NCBI GenBank assembly: GCA_965153455.1
Contig: OZ234497.1
Location: 124,001-188,000 of the forward strand
DNA: 64,000 bases
From: Sphagnum compactum
Taxonomy: Eukaryota; Bryophyta; Sphagnopsida; Sphagnales
Reading direction: 5' to 3'
Under the pieces are notes generated by a model. It made no database searches and was not told the origin of the DNA. It was given only the letters and a program-made list of their open reading frames with translations. The translations under genes were made by a program, and so were the position numbers. Shown piece after piece: positions 1 through 11,799 of this stretch. The number at the start of each line of letters is the position of its first letter. Position 1 is the first letter of the stretch.

Positions 1-2
1 CC

Positions 3-250
3 CTAATGTTGGAAGCTATAGACAAGAATAACAAAGTCATAATTGATGTTATGGAATGCATGAGCATCATTCATTTGGAAATTGAAAAACGTTGCAACAA
101 GGTCCACCAACAAATTGCCAAAAAGTAGCTTCAATATTTGAAGGCCAAAGACAAGAAAATGCATTAGAAAAATAAGAACCTCTTAAATGTTAAGGCAAGT
201 ATGAGTGCGGCAATGTGCCATGCTTTTCTTCAAGACAAAGCCGAGATGCC
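3..250 (+). pseudogene. Possible Myb/SANT-type accessory ORF relic of a PIF/Harbinger element
   Basis: A broken reading frame encodes a charged helical segment (EAIDKNNKVIIDVMECM, later YLKAKDKKMH) interrupted by stops. It resembles the C-terminal helical part of plant Myb/SANT-like proteins that accompany PIF/Harbinger transposases. It lies beside a clear Harbinger transposase relic that runs convergently from the other strand, which supports a shared origin. The start lies outside the window and no DNA-binding domain is visible. The family call is inference from a short stretch, so confidence is low. Confidence 0.3.
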
Positions 251-539
251 TCCACATGTGCAACTATTGTTAGATTTTTCATTTGATAATGCAAATCCAA
301 AAGTAATGATGGTGAAGAGTAGAATTGAAAAAATGGTAGACTGGTAGTGATGTAGATAGATTAAAAAAGAATTCAAACCTCTGAATTCAATCTTGAATGT
401 TTTTCAGTTCAACAATGTCTCAAAAAGTTTTATTTCCAAATGCATTTTAAGAAAAAAATAAAGCTTGATGCTATCAATGCCTTCGAATTTGAGGATTATG
501 ATTTCCAAGGTATTGTTCTAGTTGTGTTCTTTGTGTAAT

Positions 540-1260
540 TCCAAATAGTTCATCATCTTGTAAAGGTTGTTCAACTTCATCATCCATGCTTGGTTGTGTT
601 TCTTCCCTCATCCTTGCTCCTACATTTGCACTTGACTAATCATTTTCAATTTCCAATTGGGCCATGACAGTTTCAATATCTTCATCCTTCCCATTCATGA
701 TCAAGTTGTGTAACATATAGCAACACATGACAACGTTAGGTTAAAAAAAAACATATCTAGGCTTGTTTTGAACAATAGTTCTCGAAACATTTGTTTCAAA
801 ATCCCAAAGGAATTGTCCACAATACTCCTATTGCAAAACAACTACTAGTTGAACAACATTTCAAGCATAGTGTGACAGATGCCAACTTGCTTATGAGGCA
901 CCATTAACCAAGGTAAAAAGGGATACCCCTTGTCACCAAAAATGTATGGCCTAATCCCTTGTCCACTTTCAATTGCAAATTGGTTTCCTTTAGTCGTTCA
1001 ATGATATAAATAATATATCAGCAAGATTCGAACATCATTCATTGAACCAAAAACACCAACAAAAACAGCTTGAAACCTTTTATGATGATCAATGATTGCT
1101 TGCATCAAAATATTGTATCCTTTAGACTTGAATGAGTAAAAGATAACTACAAGATTATTTTCACGTTTTGGTACTTTACTTATGTAAAATTTTAGTTCAT
1201 GTGTGAACATACATAGTAAATAACTAAATAAGTAAAACATAAAAATTAACAAAATTATCC
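540..1260 (-). pseudogene. PIF/Harbinger transposase (DDE_4 type), degenerate
   Basis: Reading the minus strand from about 1252, successive frames give characteristic PIF/Harbinger pieces in the right order. These are GYNILMQAIIDHHKRF with GVFGSMNDVRIL (first catalytic Asp region), then IRPYIFGDKGYPFLPWLM (second Asp region), then SIVDNSFGILKQMFREL (third acidic region), then a CYMLHNLIMNGK-like tail. Such transposases cut and paste the element using a DDE triad. Here stops and frame changes separate the blocks, so it is not functional. An ORF1-like fragment lies convergently at the window start. Terminal inverted repeats were not identified. Confidence 0.72.
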
Positions 1261-2120
1261 ATAGATAGTAAAATCCTGTAATTTACTAATCAACTAACAT
1301 TTGTTGTTTTTTTTATTAGTGTATCAGCAAGTGTGAATCAGCCTTTAGGGTGAGGTTTCACCCACATGTCAGCAGTTCCTAGAGGGGCTCAAGCCTGAAA
1401 CTTTTGAAGCCCCTAACATGGGTGCCCATTACAACTTTAAAAAACTTTCCTTTTTATTTTCAGTCACCTCCCATTCAGCATTTCTTTGGGTGTGAATTTC
1501 ATCGAAATGAGCATAAATTTTTGAAGCTGCCACTCCTACCAAGGTTTCTTAAAGAATTTTTTTGGAAATTTTTTACCCCCAAAGCCTTTGAAAGGATTGA
1601 TTAGGACCTTACAAAAGTGGAAGGTCCTTTCTTACACAACTTGATGCAAAGTTCCTTTGTGGTTTAATAAGAAACTTTCAATTTGAGGAAAGGACCTTCC
1701 ACTTTCGTAAGGTTCCAATTTTTTAATCTTCTTTACATAAGGTATGGAACATTTTTGAGGCTCTTCTAAGGTCCATCATGGATTTTAAACCCAAGAAGGG
1801 CCCATACAATGTGTTGTTTAATTTCCCATCTTATTTTATTGGGCTCTGCCCCCACAGGGACAGGGACTATCGAATTGGATCCAACTTTTGGAAGTTTTAG
1901 CTTATTGGAACCGGTTTCACATTAGGTGAACCGGTTTCTTTGGTGAAAGTGTTTAGACGGTTTAGATTGGAATGGATATTTTTGGTGTTCCGAGTGTGAA
2001 CACAGTAGGTAGATGTACAATATCTTATCTATTGGCAGGGCCAGCGTGTTTGTGATGCCTTGGGATTTTGGATGAGTTGACATCCAAGTCAATTATGGTT
2101 TTATTTTCCTATTAAAAAAT
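1261..2120. other. Intergenic, AT-rich; one local hairpin, no gene seen
   Basis: No coding region is supported. The only structure noted is an inverted repeat: 1605-1636 pairs with 1686-1718 with few mismatches (core TGGAAGGTCC / GGACCTTCCA) around a loop of about 50 bases. It could be a small MITE or a remnant. Short runs of T and A dominate the rest. Confidence 0.5.
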
Positions 2121-2129
2121 AAAGTGATT

Positions 2130-2470
2130 TTGAAGGCTTTCAATTATCAGAAGCTGTGTTATTATTTTGGGCGAATTTTGCCACTTGGCAACCCAAAAGA
2201 AAAAAGGAGGCTATGAACCTTGCAAAGGTTTTTTTTGGGAAAAAAAATGGCACAAATTTGAAAAAAAAAAAAAAAAAAACCCCTGGTCAGATGTGAGAGA
2301 AAAGAGACCAAAATCGCCAGTTTTCTATATTTGGTTTTCAGTGTGTAGCCAAAAGTATATACAAGCATGATTAAACATTTCTACTTCATATTTGGTTTAT
2401 AGCCACATCTGACTAAATTTCTTAGGGATGATCACCACTTTGCCTACAAACACAAACTCCTAAAAGAAAA
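2130..2470 (+). repeat. Copy of dispersed AGCCAAATTTGGCT-type repeat family
   Basis: The segment ATATTTGGTTTATAGCCACA, followed by GATGATCACCACTTTGCC about 50 bases later, recurs almost unchanged near 59,560-59,620. Related text lies near 4,960, 45,410, 57,670 and 61,070. The copy also contains the upstream block with GCCAGTTTTCTATATTTGG that recurs at about 59,500. A 19-base A run lies inside it. ORFs of 67-68 residues on both strands here come from low-complexity sequence and are not genes. Confidence 0.6.
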
Positions 2471-2764
2471 ATTTATCCATTGGGAAGATTTACACAGATA
2501 ATGCATTAACCTACGGTGAAAAAGTTATTGAATATTGAACAATCCTTTAAACTGAAAATTCATTTAAATAAAAACTAAAGGGAATTTGGGCATGCTCTTG
2601 ATATTATTGGAAAGTCCCTCCATGATTAGGATTCAATGAAGGCTATTTGAAAATCTTTAGACCTAAGTTGCGGGAGATACTGAATTTTGAGTAGTTTTTG
2701 TCATTGGAAACTAAATTCAATCAAATTACCAAAAAATGGTTTTGAAAGGAAAAAATTAGTTGAG

Positions 2765-3300
2765 TAATCCTGTTCACACTTGGGCCGACAGCATAGTCTT
2801 ACACTAGCGTACTATATTATAATGTGATGAAACCCTGGCAAAACTTGATAAAAAATGAAGCACCCAAGAAAGGGAGAGAACAAGAAACAAGGGGCAAGGA
2901 CCCAAGTCCAGGCAAGCAAACAGCCCAAAAGAGGCAGGCAACCCGGAGGAAAGGGAACCACTAAAAACTGAACCCTCCTCCACCAGTCACACGAAGCGCG
3001 TCAACTTATACTATAATTATTTAGATATGAGCAAATAGGTATCATGCTCTGGCGTTGACTAGAGATCCCTTGTCTAACACCGTGAGTGCACACAAAGACA
3101 AAACAAACAAACCCAACTAGGTAATGAATGATAGTCAATCTCTCTCACAAAAGAGGTGTTTCAAAGTTCACAGCTTGCTGAAATAGGCTTTGCCATTGTC
3201 AATTTGGATTCGGCGCCCTCTTTCGTAACCCTGTAGGCTGTTGAGTGCAGAGCTAGACAAAACAACGCAACTAGGCTAATGATAGTCAGGCTTCTTTAAA
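2765..3300. other. Intergenic upstream of the LRR gene, with a fragment of a dispersed repeat
   Basis: The stretch GTTCACACTTGGGCC near 2770-2784 is the reverse complement of the left edge of the 550-bp repeat that begins near 7,087 (GGCCCAAGTGTGAAC). It is therefore probably a truncated inverted copy. The remainder shows partial internal similarity between about 3,090-3,140 and 3,245-3,290 (ACAAAAC..CAACTAGG..AATGATAGTCA). No gene is visible. Confidence 0.4.
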
Positions 3301-3432
3301 AAGAAACTGCATGACAGCTTCACTCCTTATCTCTGCTGACTGTGGGTACCTCTGCATTAAATGTGTTTCCAAAGTCAAGTCTGCCGCAGTGTGGCGTATC
3401 AGAGCTCTGCGTCCCTTTTGTCAGAAGACCTG

Positions 3433-3440
3433 TATTTATA
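3433..3440 (+). promoter_or_regulatory. TATA-like element of the LRR gene
   Basis: TATTTATA lies about 192 bases upstream of the chosen ATG at 3632, with a C/T-rich stretch after it that would suit a plant transcription start. This assignment rests on motif and position only. Confidence 0.35.
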
Positions 3441-3631
3441 CTTGCCCTACATCTTCCCCTCACAGATCTTCACACTCCCCTCCAGGTCTAAATTTCTCCT
3501 CGCCAGCTGCATTAATTCTCACACCACCCTGCAAGCTTCTGATAGTGATGGAACTATCAGTTTGAGGTACTTTGGAACTAGATCAGGTCACTGCAACACT
3601 TTGGTTTAGATTGATAAAGATCTGCTCAAAT

Positions 3632-4702
3632 ATGAGGAAGTTGTCAGGAATTAGCTTGGGATTTCTAGTTGTCTTGGTTTTTATTCTTGCATCATACTTG
3701 CAGATCCAAGCTGCCGATGCGTCTACGGTGCAGTGTTTGCCAGCTGAAAGCGCGGCGCTACTTTCGTTCAAGGCTGGGATCAAAGAAGATCCCGCGGGGT
3801 TGCTGGCGAACTGGCTCCCCCACACCGACTGCTGCAACTGGGATTACGTTGGCTGCAATAGCAAGGGCCATGTGATCTCTGTGAACTTGAACCCAAATCC
3901 CCCGGTAAACACAGGGGTCTTCTTGACTGGGCCCTTGGGAAGCTGGTTCTGTGATCTTCCCCAGCTTCAAGTGCTTGACCTCAGCCAGATGCAGAACCTA
4001 ACCGGAACGATTCCGTCAGCGATAGGAAACCTCATTGACCTCGTTCATCTCTTCCTCAGCACCAACAAGCTCAAAGGAACTATTCCTTCCACGATAGGAA
4101 ACTTGAAGAAGCTCCAAACTTTGAGCTTGGGAGAGAACCGCATCACGGGATCAATTCCAAGTTCCCTTGGAGACATTGGACCTTCGCTGACCTACATTGA
4201 TTTCGGTAGTGCATCTCTCAGTGGCAGCATTCCGGATTCACTTTACCAGCTGACCAACCTCAATGCTCTCTTCTTGATACACAATCATATGAGCGGGCCT
4301 TTGTCTCCTCTCATCGGCAACTTAGCGCAACTGGAAGACCTGGAAATCTCAACCAACGAATTCAGTGGACCGTTGCCTTCCACCCTTGGCAAGCTCAGCA
4401 AACTTAGTGTTCTCGATCTCTCCAACAACAAGTTCTCAGGCTCCATGCCCGCATCGATTGGTGACATTGTCAATTTGGGTGATCTCAACCTTGCAAACAA
4501 CAGGCTCACAGGTATCATTCCACCCATGTGGAACACGCAACTGGCGAATCTAGATGGCATAAGCTTAAATCGCAATTTCTTGTCTGGCCCCATCCCCTAT
4601 GGCGGTCCCTTCTTATATAATGGTGTTGACACCTTCAGACCGGGCAACCCTGGGCTCTGTGATGATCCCCTCCCTCCTTGCAAAACCAAGCACAAGCTCT
4701 GA
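3632..4702 (+). CDS. Secreted leucine-rich-repeat protein (DRT100 / PGIP-like)
   Basis: Single uninterrupted frame of 356 residues. Residues 1 to about 29 form a signal peptide (basic MRKL, then a hydrophobic GFLVVLVFILASYL core). The ATG at 3632 was preferred over the in-frame ATG 60 bases upstream because it puts the signal peptide at the N-terminus. Next comes an LRRNT_2 cap with paired cysteines (CLPAESAALLSFK; DCCNWDYVGC). About nine plant extracellular LRRs of 24 residues follow, with LxGxIP signatures (LSGSIPDSLYQL, SGPLPSTLGKL). A short Cys-containing C-cap (GLCDDPLPPC) closes the protein. There is no transmembrane segment or kinase, so it should be secreted to the cell wall. The architecture matches DRT100-like and polygalacturonase-inhibitor-like proteins, but the ligand cannot be read from sequence. 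The third codon position is richer in G/C than the flanking DNA. It appears intact. Confidence 0.9.
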   Translation: MRKLSGISLGFLVVLVFILASYLQIQAADASTVQCLPAESAALLSFKAGIKEDPAGLLANWLPHTDCCNWDYVGCNSKGHVISVNLNPNPPVNTGVFLTGPLGSWFCDLPQLQVLDLSQMQNLTGTIPSAIGNLIDLVHLFLSTNKLKGTIPSTIGNLKKLQTLSLGENRITGSIPSSLGDIGPSLTYIDFGSASLSGSIPDSLYQLTNLNALFLIHNHMSGPLSPLIGNLAQLEDLEISTNEFSGPLPSTLGKLSKLSVLDLSNNKFSGSMPASIGDIVNLGDLNLANNRLTGIIPPMWNTQLANLDGISLNRNFLSGPIPYGGPFLYNGVDTFRPGNPGLCDDPLPPCKTKHKL

Positions 4703-4939
4703 CCTTGCAAGAATTTGTGTGTTATCAACGGCACCATCCCTGGACTGGGGATTGTTCACACAAAGCTCATGATGTTTTCAATAATTATGGTAAATTGTGT
4801 TTTCAATACTGTAAAAACCCTCTCTGGAACCCAGCCTTTTTTTTTTTGGACTAAATTAAAGACTGGGATTCATTTTTTCTTTTGTTTTTGGCAAAGTTTG
4901 TTTTCTAGTTGCCAAATTTCTACAGTTCTTTTTTTATGA

Positions 4940-5215
4940 AATGTCGCCAGATTTCTCTATTGGGTTTTAGCATATAGCCAAAAATGTGAAGGAACCTTAA
5001 GCTTTTTTACTTTATTGTTATCCTGTTTATCACGAAATTTGGCTAAAATTGTATTATGGATGACCACCGTTTCAGCTACATCACAAATATGAAACACAAA
5101 AACTCTGCTGGAACCCCTATCAAGGACACAAAGGTAGTAGTAGCTGTGGACATGACTTGGGAACTGAGTCAAGGCAGCCTGCCTTGCAATTGATTTCTGA
5201 TTTCTGGATTTCAAA
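4940..5215. repeat. Diverged copy of the dispersed palindrome repeat family
   Basis: Just downstream of the LRR gene, TGTCGCCAGATTTCTCTATT, TTTTAGCATATAGCCAAAA and, after an interruption, TTTGGCTAAAATTGTATTAT with GGATGACCACCG reproduce the order of motifs in the copies at 2,300-2,455 and 59,490-59,620. The palindrome centre is split by roughly 60 bases of other sequence. No coding potential. Confidence 0.45.
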
Positions 5216-5495
5216 ATTATGCAGATTTGTATATTGATTTTTCTTTCTTTTGTTTGGCATTAAATGAAACTCTATTTATTGGTTATTAAACTTGACAACA
5301 ATGGTGTTCATCACAATATAATAGAAAATTGTGATAGGCTGCAGTTACTAGTCCACCTTGGAACAATTACCATACTTGAAGTTGAAAATTAAATTACTTT
5401 TACATGCATTTATGCGAAGGATTGGAAACAAGCTGTGAAGTTAAAATTTCCTTGAATAGATGGGCAGTTCTTGAGATTATTAGTTCCGGGTGTGC

Positions 5496-5762
5496 TTGTT
5501 GCTATTTTTTCCACACTTCATAGGAATTTAATACCACCTTCATGAAGATGTAACATGGTAAAATTGCACATAATTTAAAATACTTTGTTGCTATTTTTTC
5601 CACACTTCATAGGAATTTAATACCACCTTCATGAAGATGTAACATGGTAAAATTGCACATAATTTAAAATACTTTGTTGCTATTTTTCCCACACACCATA
5701 GGAATTTAATACCACCTTCATGAAGATGTAACATGGTAAAATTGCACATAATTTAAAATACT
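5496..5762. repeat. Tandem repeat, three copies of an 89-bp unit
   Basis: Units start at 5496, 5585 and 5674 with TTGTTGCTATTTTT and share ACCACCTTCATGAAGATG and AACATGGTAAAATTGCACAT. Copies one and two are almost identical; copy three differs by a few bases (CCCACACACC for TCCACACTTC). The array is AT-rich and non-coding, which suggests recent slippage or unequal exchange. Confidence 0.92.
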
Positions 5763-7080
5763 TTGCCTCCAACTAAAATTCGAAATTGGGTTACGTCAAG
5801 ACTAAGGTTCCTAAAATCATGCTTGAAATACTTGCTTCCTTGCAACATTTGACATTGTTTAACAATTCATCAATGCTAAATTAAAGTGGGTTCAAACTTC
5901 GACATGGTTTACTTTGAACCATGAATAATAATCCATGTAATGTTTTGACTAGAAATTGGTTACACAAATGGTGTATTTTTTTGGTGGAAATGGTCACCAT
6001 AAAATTGGGAAAAGGCCAAATGAAACTTAATTTTCAACATGTTATGAAGGAATATTCTACATAATCAAGTGGTTCCAAACTTGGAATGTGAATTAGCCAT
6101 AAAGATGTACCCTTAAAAAGACCACATGACCCATCATTTGAAGGTTAAAATAATTAAATGTTAAGCAGGTTCATTAAGTTACATCTAAATATGTGGCATT
6201 ATCCAAGGTAGTTACTCAAAATCCAACTCTAATCCCTTAATTGACAAATTTGTCATGATGGTGTGCATTGTGGCCATGAATCAATTATGAATTTAATACA
6301 AGCAGACTAAACATCATTGTAACATCGAAAACGTCACACCTAAGATTGAGTTGTATTGTCCAACAAAAGAATGAATATTTAAATTTTTGCAACTAATAGT
6401 TGAACTAATCCTTAATGCACCTTTGTTTTTCTCATACTTTCCAACTTGTTTTTCTTTGTGTTGTGTTTGTTGAATGCATCAAAGGCACTTTACACTCGAC
6501 TGAATACCCATGATCATGAAATTTTTGAAAGCCCTTGAAGTTCATCCAAACATTGTCACATGGAAATCCCAAAAGGACTTTATGTGGACCTGGGTTGTCA
6601 AGTGTAATGTAAACATCTAGTGCAAGCCTCAAAGGCTGAGATAAACTAGATCATTCAGAACTAGACTGCAGATCTAGCAAGTTCCAGTGTTTTTTTTTCC
6701 AATTTTTTCATGTTGTGTCAATGTTGTGAGGGTTTTTTCTTGTTGGAGTCTATTAAACTACTAGGCTCGTTATTTCTTGTTTATTATGCGACTTGGTTTC
6801 TTAAAATTGATGAGGCAACCCATCGAAACTTTATTTATAAACACATCATAGATTTGAAAAATGTACAAAGGATTGAAGAAAAAGAAAAAGAGAAAAATTA
6901 CAGGACCTCAATTTATTTCAAACTAGATGTCAAAATCTCATCATGTCAAAAACCGACCACCTGTAACCTGTAATAGGTCGACCTAATTTCTCCATATTGG
7001 GTTTTCGTTTTGGAAGTGAACTCTTCTGTTCTGGAAGCAAACTCTTTGGGATTACAAGGGTCCACCACCACCAATTCAAT
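5763..7080. other. Intergenic, AT-rich; no gene seen
   Basis: Both strands carry only short frames in A/T-rich sequence, with no recognisable domain or splice-consistent exon series. Confidence 0.5.
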
Positions 7081-7086
7081 GCAACT

Positions 7087-7640
7087 AGTGTGGCCTGTGC
7101 CATTGGCCCAAGTGTGAACCCATTACAAAATAAGGAAACTCAACATGTGAACATTGTTTCGCAATGTATATATCGATTTTTTGAACAGTCAAATATGAAA
7201 ATTGAATGATGAGCCTTCAAGTGTTACCACGTTCTCAACTGATTTTTCCCACCAAAACCTGGTTTTTTAGAATTTATTTGAATTTTCAGCAGTAAAAATC
7301 ACTTAAAAATCAATATCTCCCACATTCTGAATCCACATCTTGCCAAATAAATTTCATTAAATCCTGCTCATCAAGATCTTTCCAAGAATGCCAAAGGCAC
7401 ATTCCAATTCCTGTGAAATTTTTAGCTACGATTTAATCTATTTTTCAGTGAAAAATCCATTCAATATTCAAGAACTTTTGCATTGCAAGTCCAAACGTCA
7501 TGGAACCAAGCCCATGAACCACTCCCCCTCAAGAGCTTTCCAAAGAGACCAAGACAGCAATCTGAAGCATCCTGTTTCAGTGGATCTCGTCGGTGCAAAC
7601 AAAACAAACAAACTACCTTCCTTCATATATAGATGACAAG
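7087..7640 (+). repeat. Dispersed repeat, copy 1 (about 550 bp)
   Basis: From CTAGTGTGGCCTGTGCCATT to the A/C-rich end near 7,615, this matches 38,322-38,880 in the same orientation at roughly 80-85 percent identity by eye. Shared blocks include ACTCAACATGTGAACATTGT, AATCAATATCTCCCACATTC, AAATCCTGCTCATCAAGATC and GGCACATTCCAATT. Short frames here are not conserved between the copies, so it is probably a non-coding transposon derivative such as a MITE or solo LTR. Confidence 0.75.
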
Positions 7641-10600
7641 CTGCCTTTGGAAAATTGGAAATCTAATGCTGAGACTGGGGTTAATTTTTGCGCCTGCCAA
7701 TGCCTGTCACCTGTCAATTTGTCTAAATGTTTTTGTGACACACTCTTGGGTCATTTCACCTTGGGTGAAACTTGAATCCTATATGGTTATCATGTCCAAT
7801 TCTAGTGGGAGTAATTTACTAGGATTAAACTGTTTTATTATTGAGATGTTAAATTTGATATAATATGTATAGAATATATTATTATTGATATATTACACAT
7901 ATATTAATAAAATTAATAATTAATATGTAATAACATATATGAAAATAATATAATTGTAATTCATTTTGGTTGACATAATATATTATTGACCTCTAAATAT
8001 CTTAAGTAGTTCAAATTTTATTATTAATTAAAACAGGTGGTTAAAATATGAATAATTTTACAATACTTAAATTTTATTTGTATTAGCTTTTTTTGCATAA
8101 ACAAAGTTAAATTTTTTTAAAGTTCATTTTTGAATGACCTTTCATCATGTCATGAAAGATTTGGTGAAGAAAACATTTTGTTTGTTGTCATTACACAATA
8201 AAATTTAAACACATTTTCCTTCAAATGACTTGAAATTGTGTATGTTTTGTATTACACATGTGTAGAACTTTGAAAAACATCCAATCTATGAATTTTTATG
8301 TGTTTCATTTGAGCAAAGCATGACAAGGAAAATCAAATTTAAAAATTGAAAATGTAAAACATTTTAATACAAACATGATATATACAATCTTTGAAATCTT
8401 TTTAACAATTTTATGTGGTAGGTTATTGGCAAGGGCATTAAGGTCTTTCCTTGGAAACCAAGGTTCAAACTTTGCTACCAACAACTGTACATTTTATGTT
8501 GACCATTAATTTAATATATGATTATTAATAATGATATCATTAAAATATATATAATTTAAATACCACTTGATTCCATTGTCATGTGTAAATTTTGTATTTG
8601 AACAAATGTTAGTGAAATCATTATGTCCTTAATAACCAATACCCATTTATTATGAACTAATCTACTGAACTTGTCCCAATTTCATCAAAATGTTGGTGAA
8701 ATTTCAAGTGAACTAGGCCACATTCCCTACTAGTGATTCCTATACACTCTAGGATCACATTGTCAAACGAGTTGCAAACCAAGCCCTAAGGTTGAATCTA
8801 TGGCACACATGAGTGACCTATACAAGACCTTAATCAAAGAAAATTGAAAAGTATTTTTACATTATTTTAAAATGTGATAACCTCTATTTATAAGATACTA
8901 TATATGGTTATTAAAAGGTCACCAACTTAAAATATATAATTTGACTAGTAAACACTACTTCAAAAAGCTCTACGAGGGGATCATTATAATCATATTGTAC
9001 ACAAGTAGTAATAACCGACCACATATTTGTAGAAAAACTCCCGTACCACAGATTATACCCTAGAGTTAGTTTTGTCATTAATTAATTCTTAAAATAGTGA
9101 AATGAATTTTTGTGAAAATATAATTCAAGTTTAATATTTAAATAATTATCACAATGTGCGATTTCAATAATTTCACCTACTCATATGACAATATCATAGT
9201 AGATCATGAAATAATAATAATAATAATTTCAAATTTCTCAAAATTAATTTTTTTTTGAAAAAATTATTCACTCTTGTCAATGTGGAAGCTGACCCTAGGG
9301 TATGATATCAATAAAGAGATGTACATACGCTATGAGGGTTATATAGTTTACCTTTATTTTTTTATGATATAAATCGTGCTATGTAGGTGATTTTTTGATC
9401 CCCAATCTCATCCAATAGCATGGGTTATTTTCACATAGGTACCTATTGGTGGGATTTTCTTGGTACCACATCCATCCCCTATCAACTAAAAAGAAGGTGA
9501 TGAACAAACCAGGGATACCTGGAATTAGTGCAACAATACTCAACACTCTCATATTGGATGGTGAGCTTGATTGTTTACTCTCTAGTTCAACAAGGGGTGT
9601 GTCACACCATGGCCTTGCCATTTACATTAAAAAGTAAAGGGAAAAGAAGAATTACAAAAATTCGAATATTTCACCATGCAAAAACATAATCGTTAAAAAA
9701 TCCTCTAAGAGAAACTAAAATCCTTCGAGATATCATAACTCTCTGACTGATCTCAAGTTTCAATACAAGCCAAAATATCATCTTTCAAAAATCCTCATAT
9801 AAAAATAGACCTATTACCTAGGGACCAAAAGTCCCTTAAGCTACTATACTCTATAATGAATCGAAACACAATATCCTTGCCTTGGTAGGCATGGCCAACA
9901 AAAGTCCTCTAGAGTCACCCACATCAAGCTATTGTACAAGTAGATTAGGGAACCATAAATTAGTGGATAGAAAGGTCTTCATCTTGATCACAAAATTCTA
10001 ATCGTCTCACACTTCATTTGGGCCACAACAATGTTGTTGGCTTGATCAATTCTGGAGTTGCAATTGTTCAAGGATTTTGAGTGGGAGTTAGTGCTCGCTA
10101 GTTTTACGCATCATGAGTTGCTTATGTCCTAATTCATATCACTAAAAACCATGTTATCTGAAAGTGCAAACAACTAGTCAAAGAGTTGAATTAAAGAAAA
10201 GTATTTGATTTTTCTTTGCACCCAAGATACTATATACAATTCGCACAAGAGGAGAAAAAGACTTTGGAACACATGAACACGACTCATCTTGTCTCCTCGA
10301 TTTTGCAAAATGTTGAAAGAAAAGAGCATCCAAGCACAGGTTAATATGGTGCCATTATGGCTTGTAACATCTGCCATGTGGTGATGCTCCAAATAGTGAT
10401 GGTGATTGTGTCGTTATTGAAGAGATAGAGGTTTGCTAGGTTGCCAATGGCAGTATTGGATTCCTCCTAGCAAAGTAATGACCTAGCACCCACCTTGTGC
10501 AAACCTTTCCACAAATTAGTCCATCTAACACACATACTAAACATGTGGTGAGATAAATCAATAAAAAACAACAATAAAAGGTTTTACTCATGAGTAGATG

Positions 10601-11790
10601 CTTTTGAAAGAGCAATCATAATGGATAAAGCTGGAAAAACACTAAAGTGTATTTGCTTGGTAGAAATAATTTTGGTTTCGAAAACTCTGTGGAACACCAT
10701 AACTTGAAATTTTGTACACAACTCTTATATGCTCAAATAGAAAGGAGGCAATAAATATGGTGTAGGGAAGAAGGATTCTCAATCCCACCAGCTTTAGCTA
10801 TTGGTATAATAACAATATTAATATTGAGTTTCGATATATACATATGCAAATCTTTGTTCAATGGATAAATGCACATGAGCATCTACTAACTGATCTACAA
10901 AATGATAAACTATAATTCCTAATATTTGATAGCAAACTTCATATAACCTTATGTTAGTTTTAGTTTCAATTTTTTTTTAGCATGATAGTAGGAAGTTTCA
11001 TAAGGACTCCAAATGATAGAAAATCATCTATGGGCAACACTTGCATAGGATTGCCACACACATGGACAACAACATCATGCAGGAAAGATAACCTGCACAT
11101 CATGAACATACACACAATTAGTTGTTCTTGCGTTTTAGGCATTTTCACAACACCATGAGCCTTATAGCTTCCAATTTCCATATATTAATAAGTAGATTTG
11201 TATGGTACAAAACATCTACATGAATTTGAATAATAAATAGTAAAGAAATGATGTAGAATTGGGATTCTAAAGAAAATATATATCCTACCTAGTCTCATCA
11301 TTACAAACCTTTGTGATCCATTAACAATTGCTAAAACAAGCAACGTCAAAGAACACAAATATTTTCTCCTTGAAATTCTCCTTAGTAAGGACACACAAAC
11401 TATATTAAAAAAAATACACTTAGTTTTGCAACCCTACCCAAATTGCAATTGAACTGATCATTCATGGTGTTGGTTCATCTATACTGATTTAGTCCATTCA
11501 CACATCTAGTTCATCTAAATGACCTCCATGTCTAGCTACACAAGACTCATTCAATTAGTATACAATTATAAATGCCACATGATGTGTTGTTGGAAGGGTA
11601 GAATGAAAAACATGAATTCACAAGTTTGGTTAGGTTTGGCATAAGTTCATGGTGTTCTACTTATCATTCCTCAATGTTATGGTAAATCTAATCTCACTTC
11701 TTCCTTTCCATGTCCATCTTTAATAAATCACCAAAATCATGTTTTATTAAAAATCCTTTGGGCATGTTAGCAATGCCTAATGTCAAATAA
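7641..11790. other. Long AT-rich intergenic stretch, no recognised gene
   Basis: About 4 kb of A/T-rich DNA, with ATTAATA-rich runs around 7,860-7,930 and an ATA run at 9,210-9,225. Short frames at 9,379-9,621 and 10,174-11,394 (minus) show no recognisable domain and no splice-consistent chain. Part of 9.6-11.4 kb has a slightly richer base composition and may be an old retroelement, but nothing diagnostic could be read. Confidence 0.45.
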
Positions 11791-11799
11791 TTTGCCTTG

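Noticed and set aside
3311-3609. Two overlapping 82-84 codon frames just before the LRR gene
   Set aside because: They lie over the promoter/leader including the TATA-like element, and neither shows a domain.
9379-9637. Opposed frames with hydrophobic stretches (GIPGLFITFFLV)
   Set aside because: Short, AT-rich setting, no start context, splice partners or known domain.
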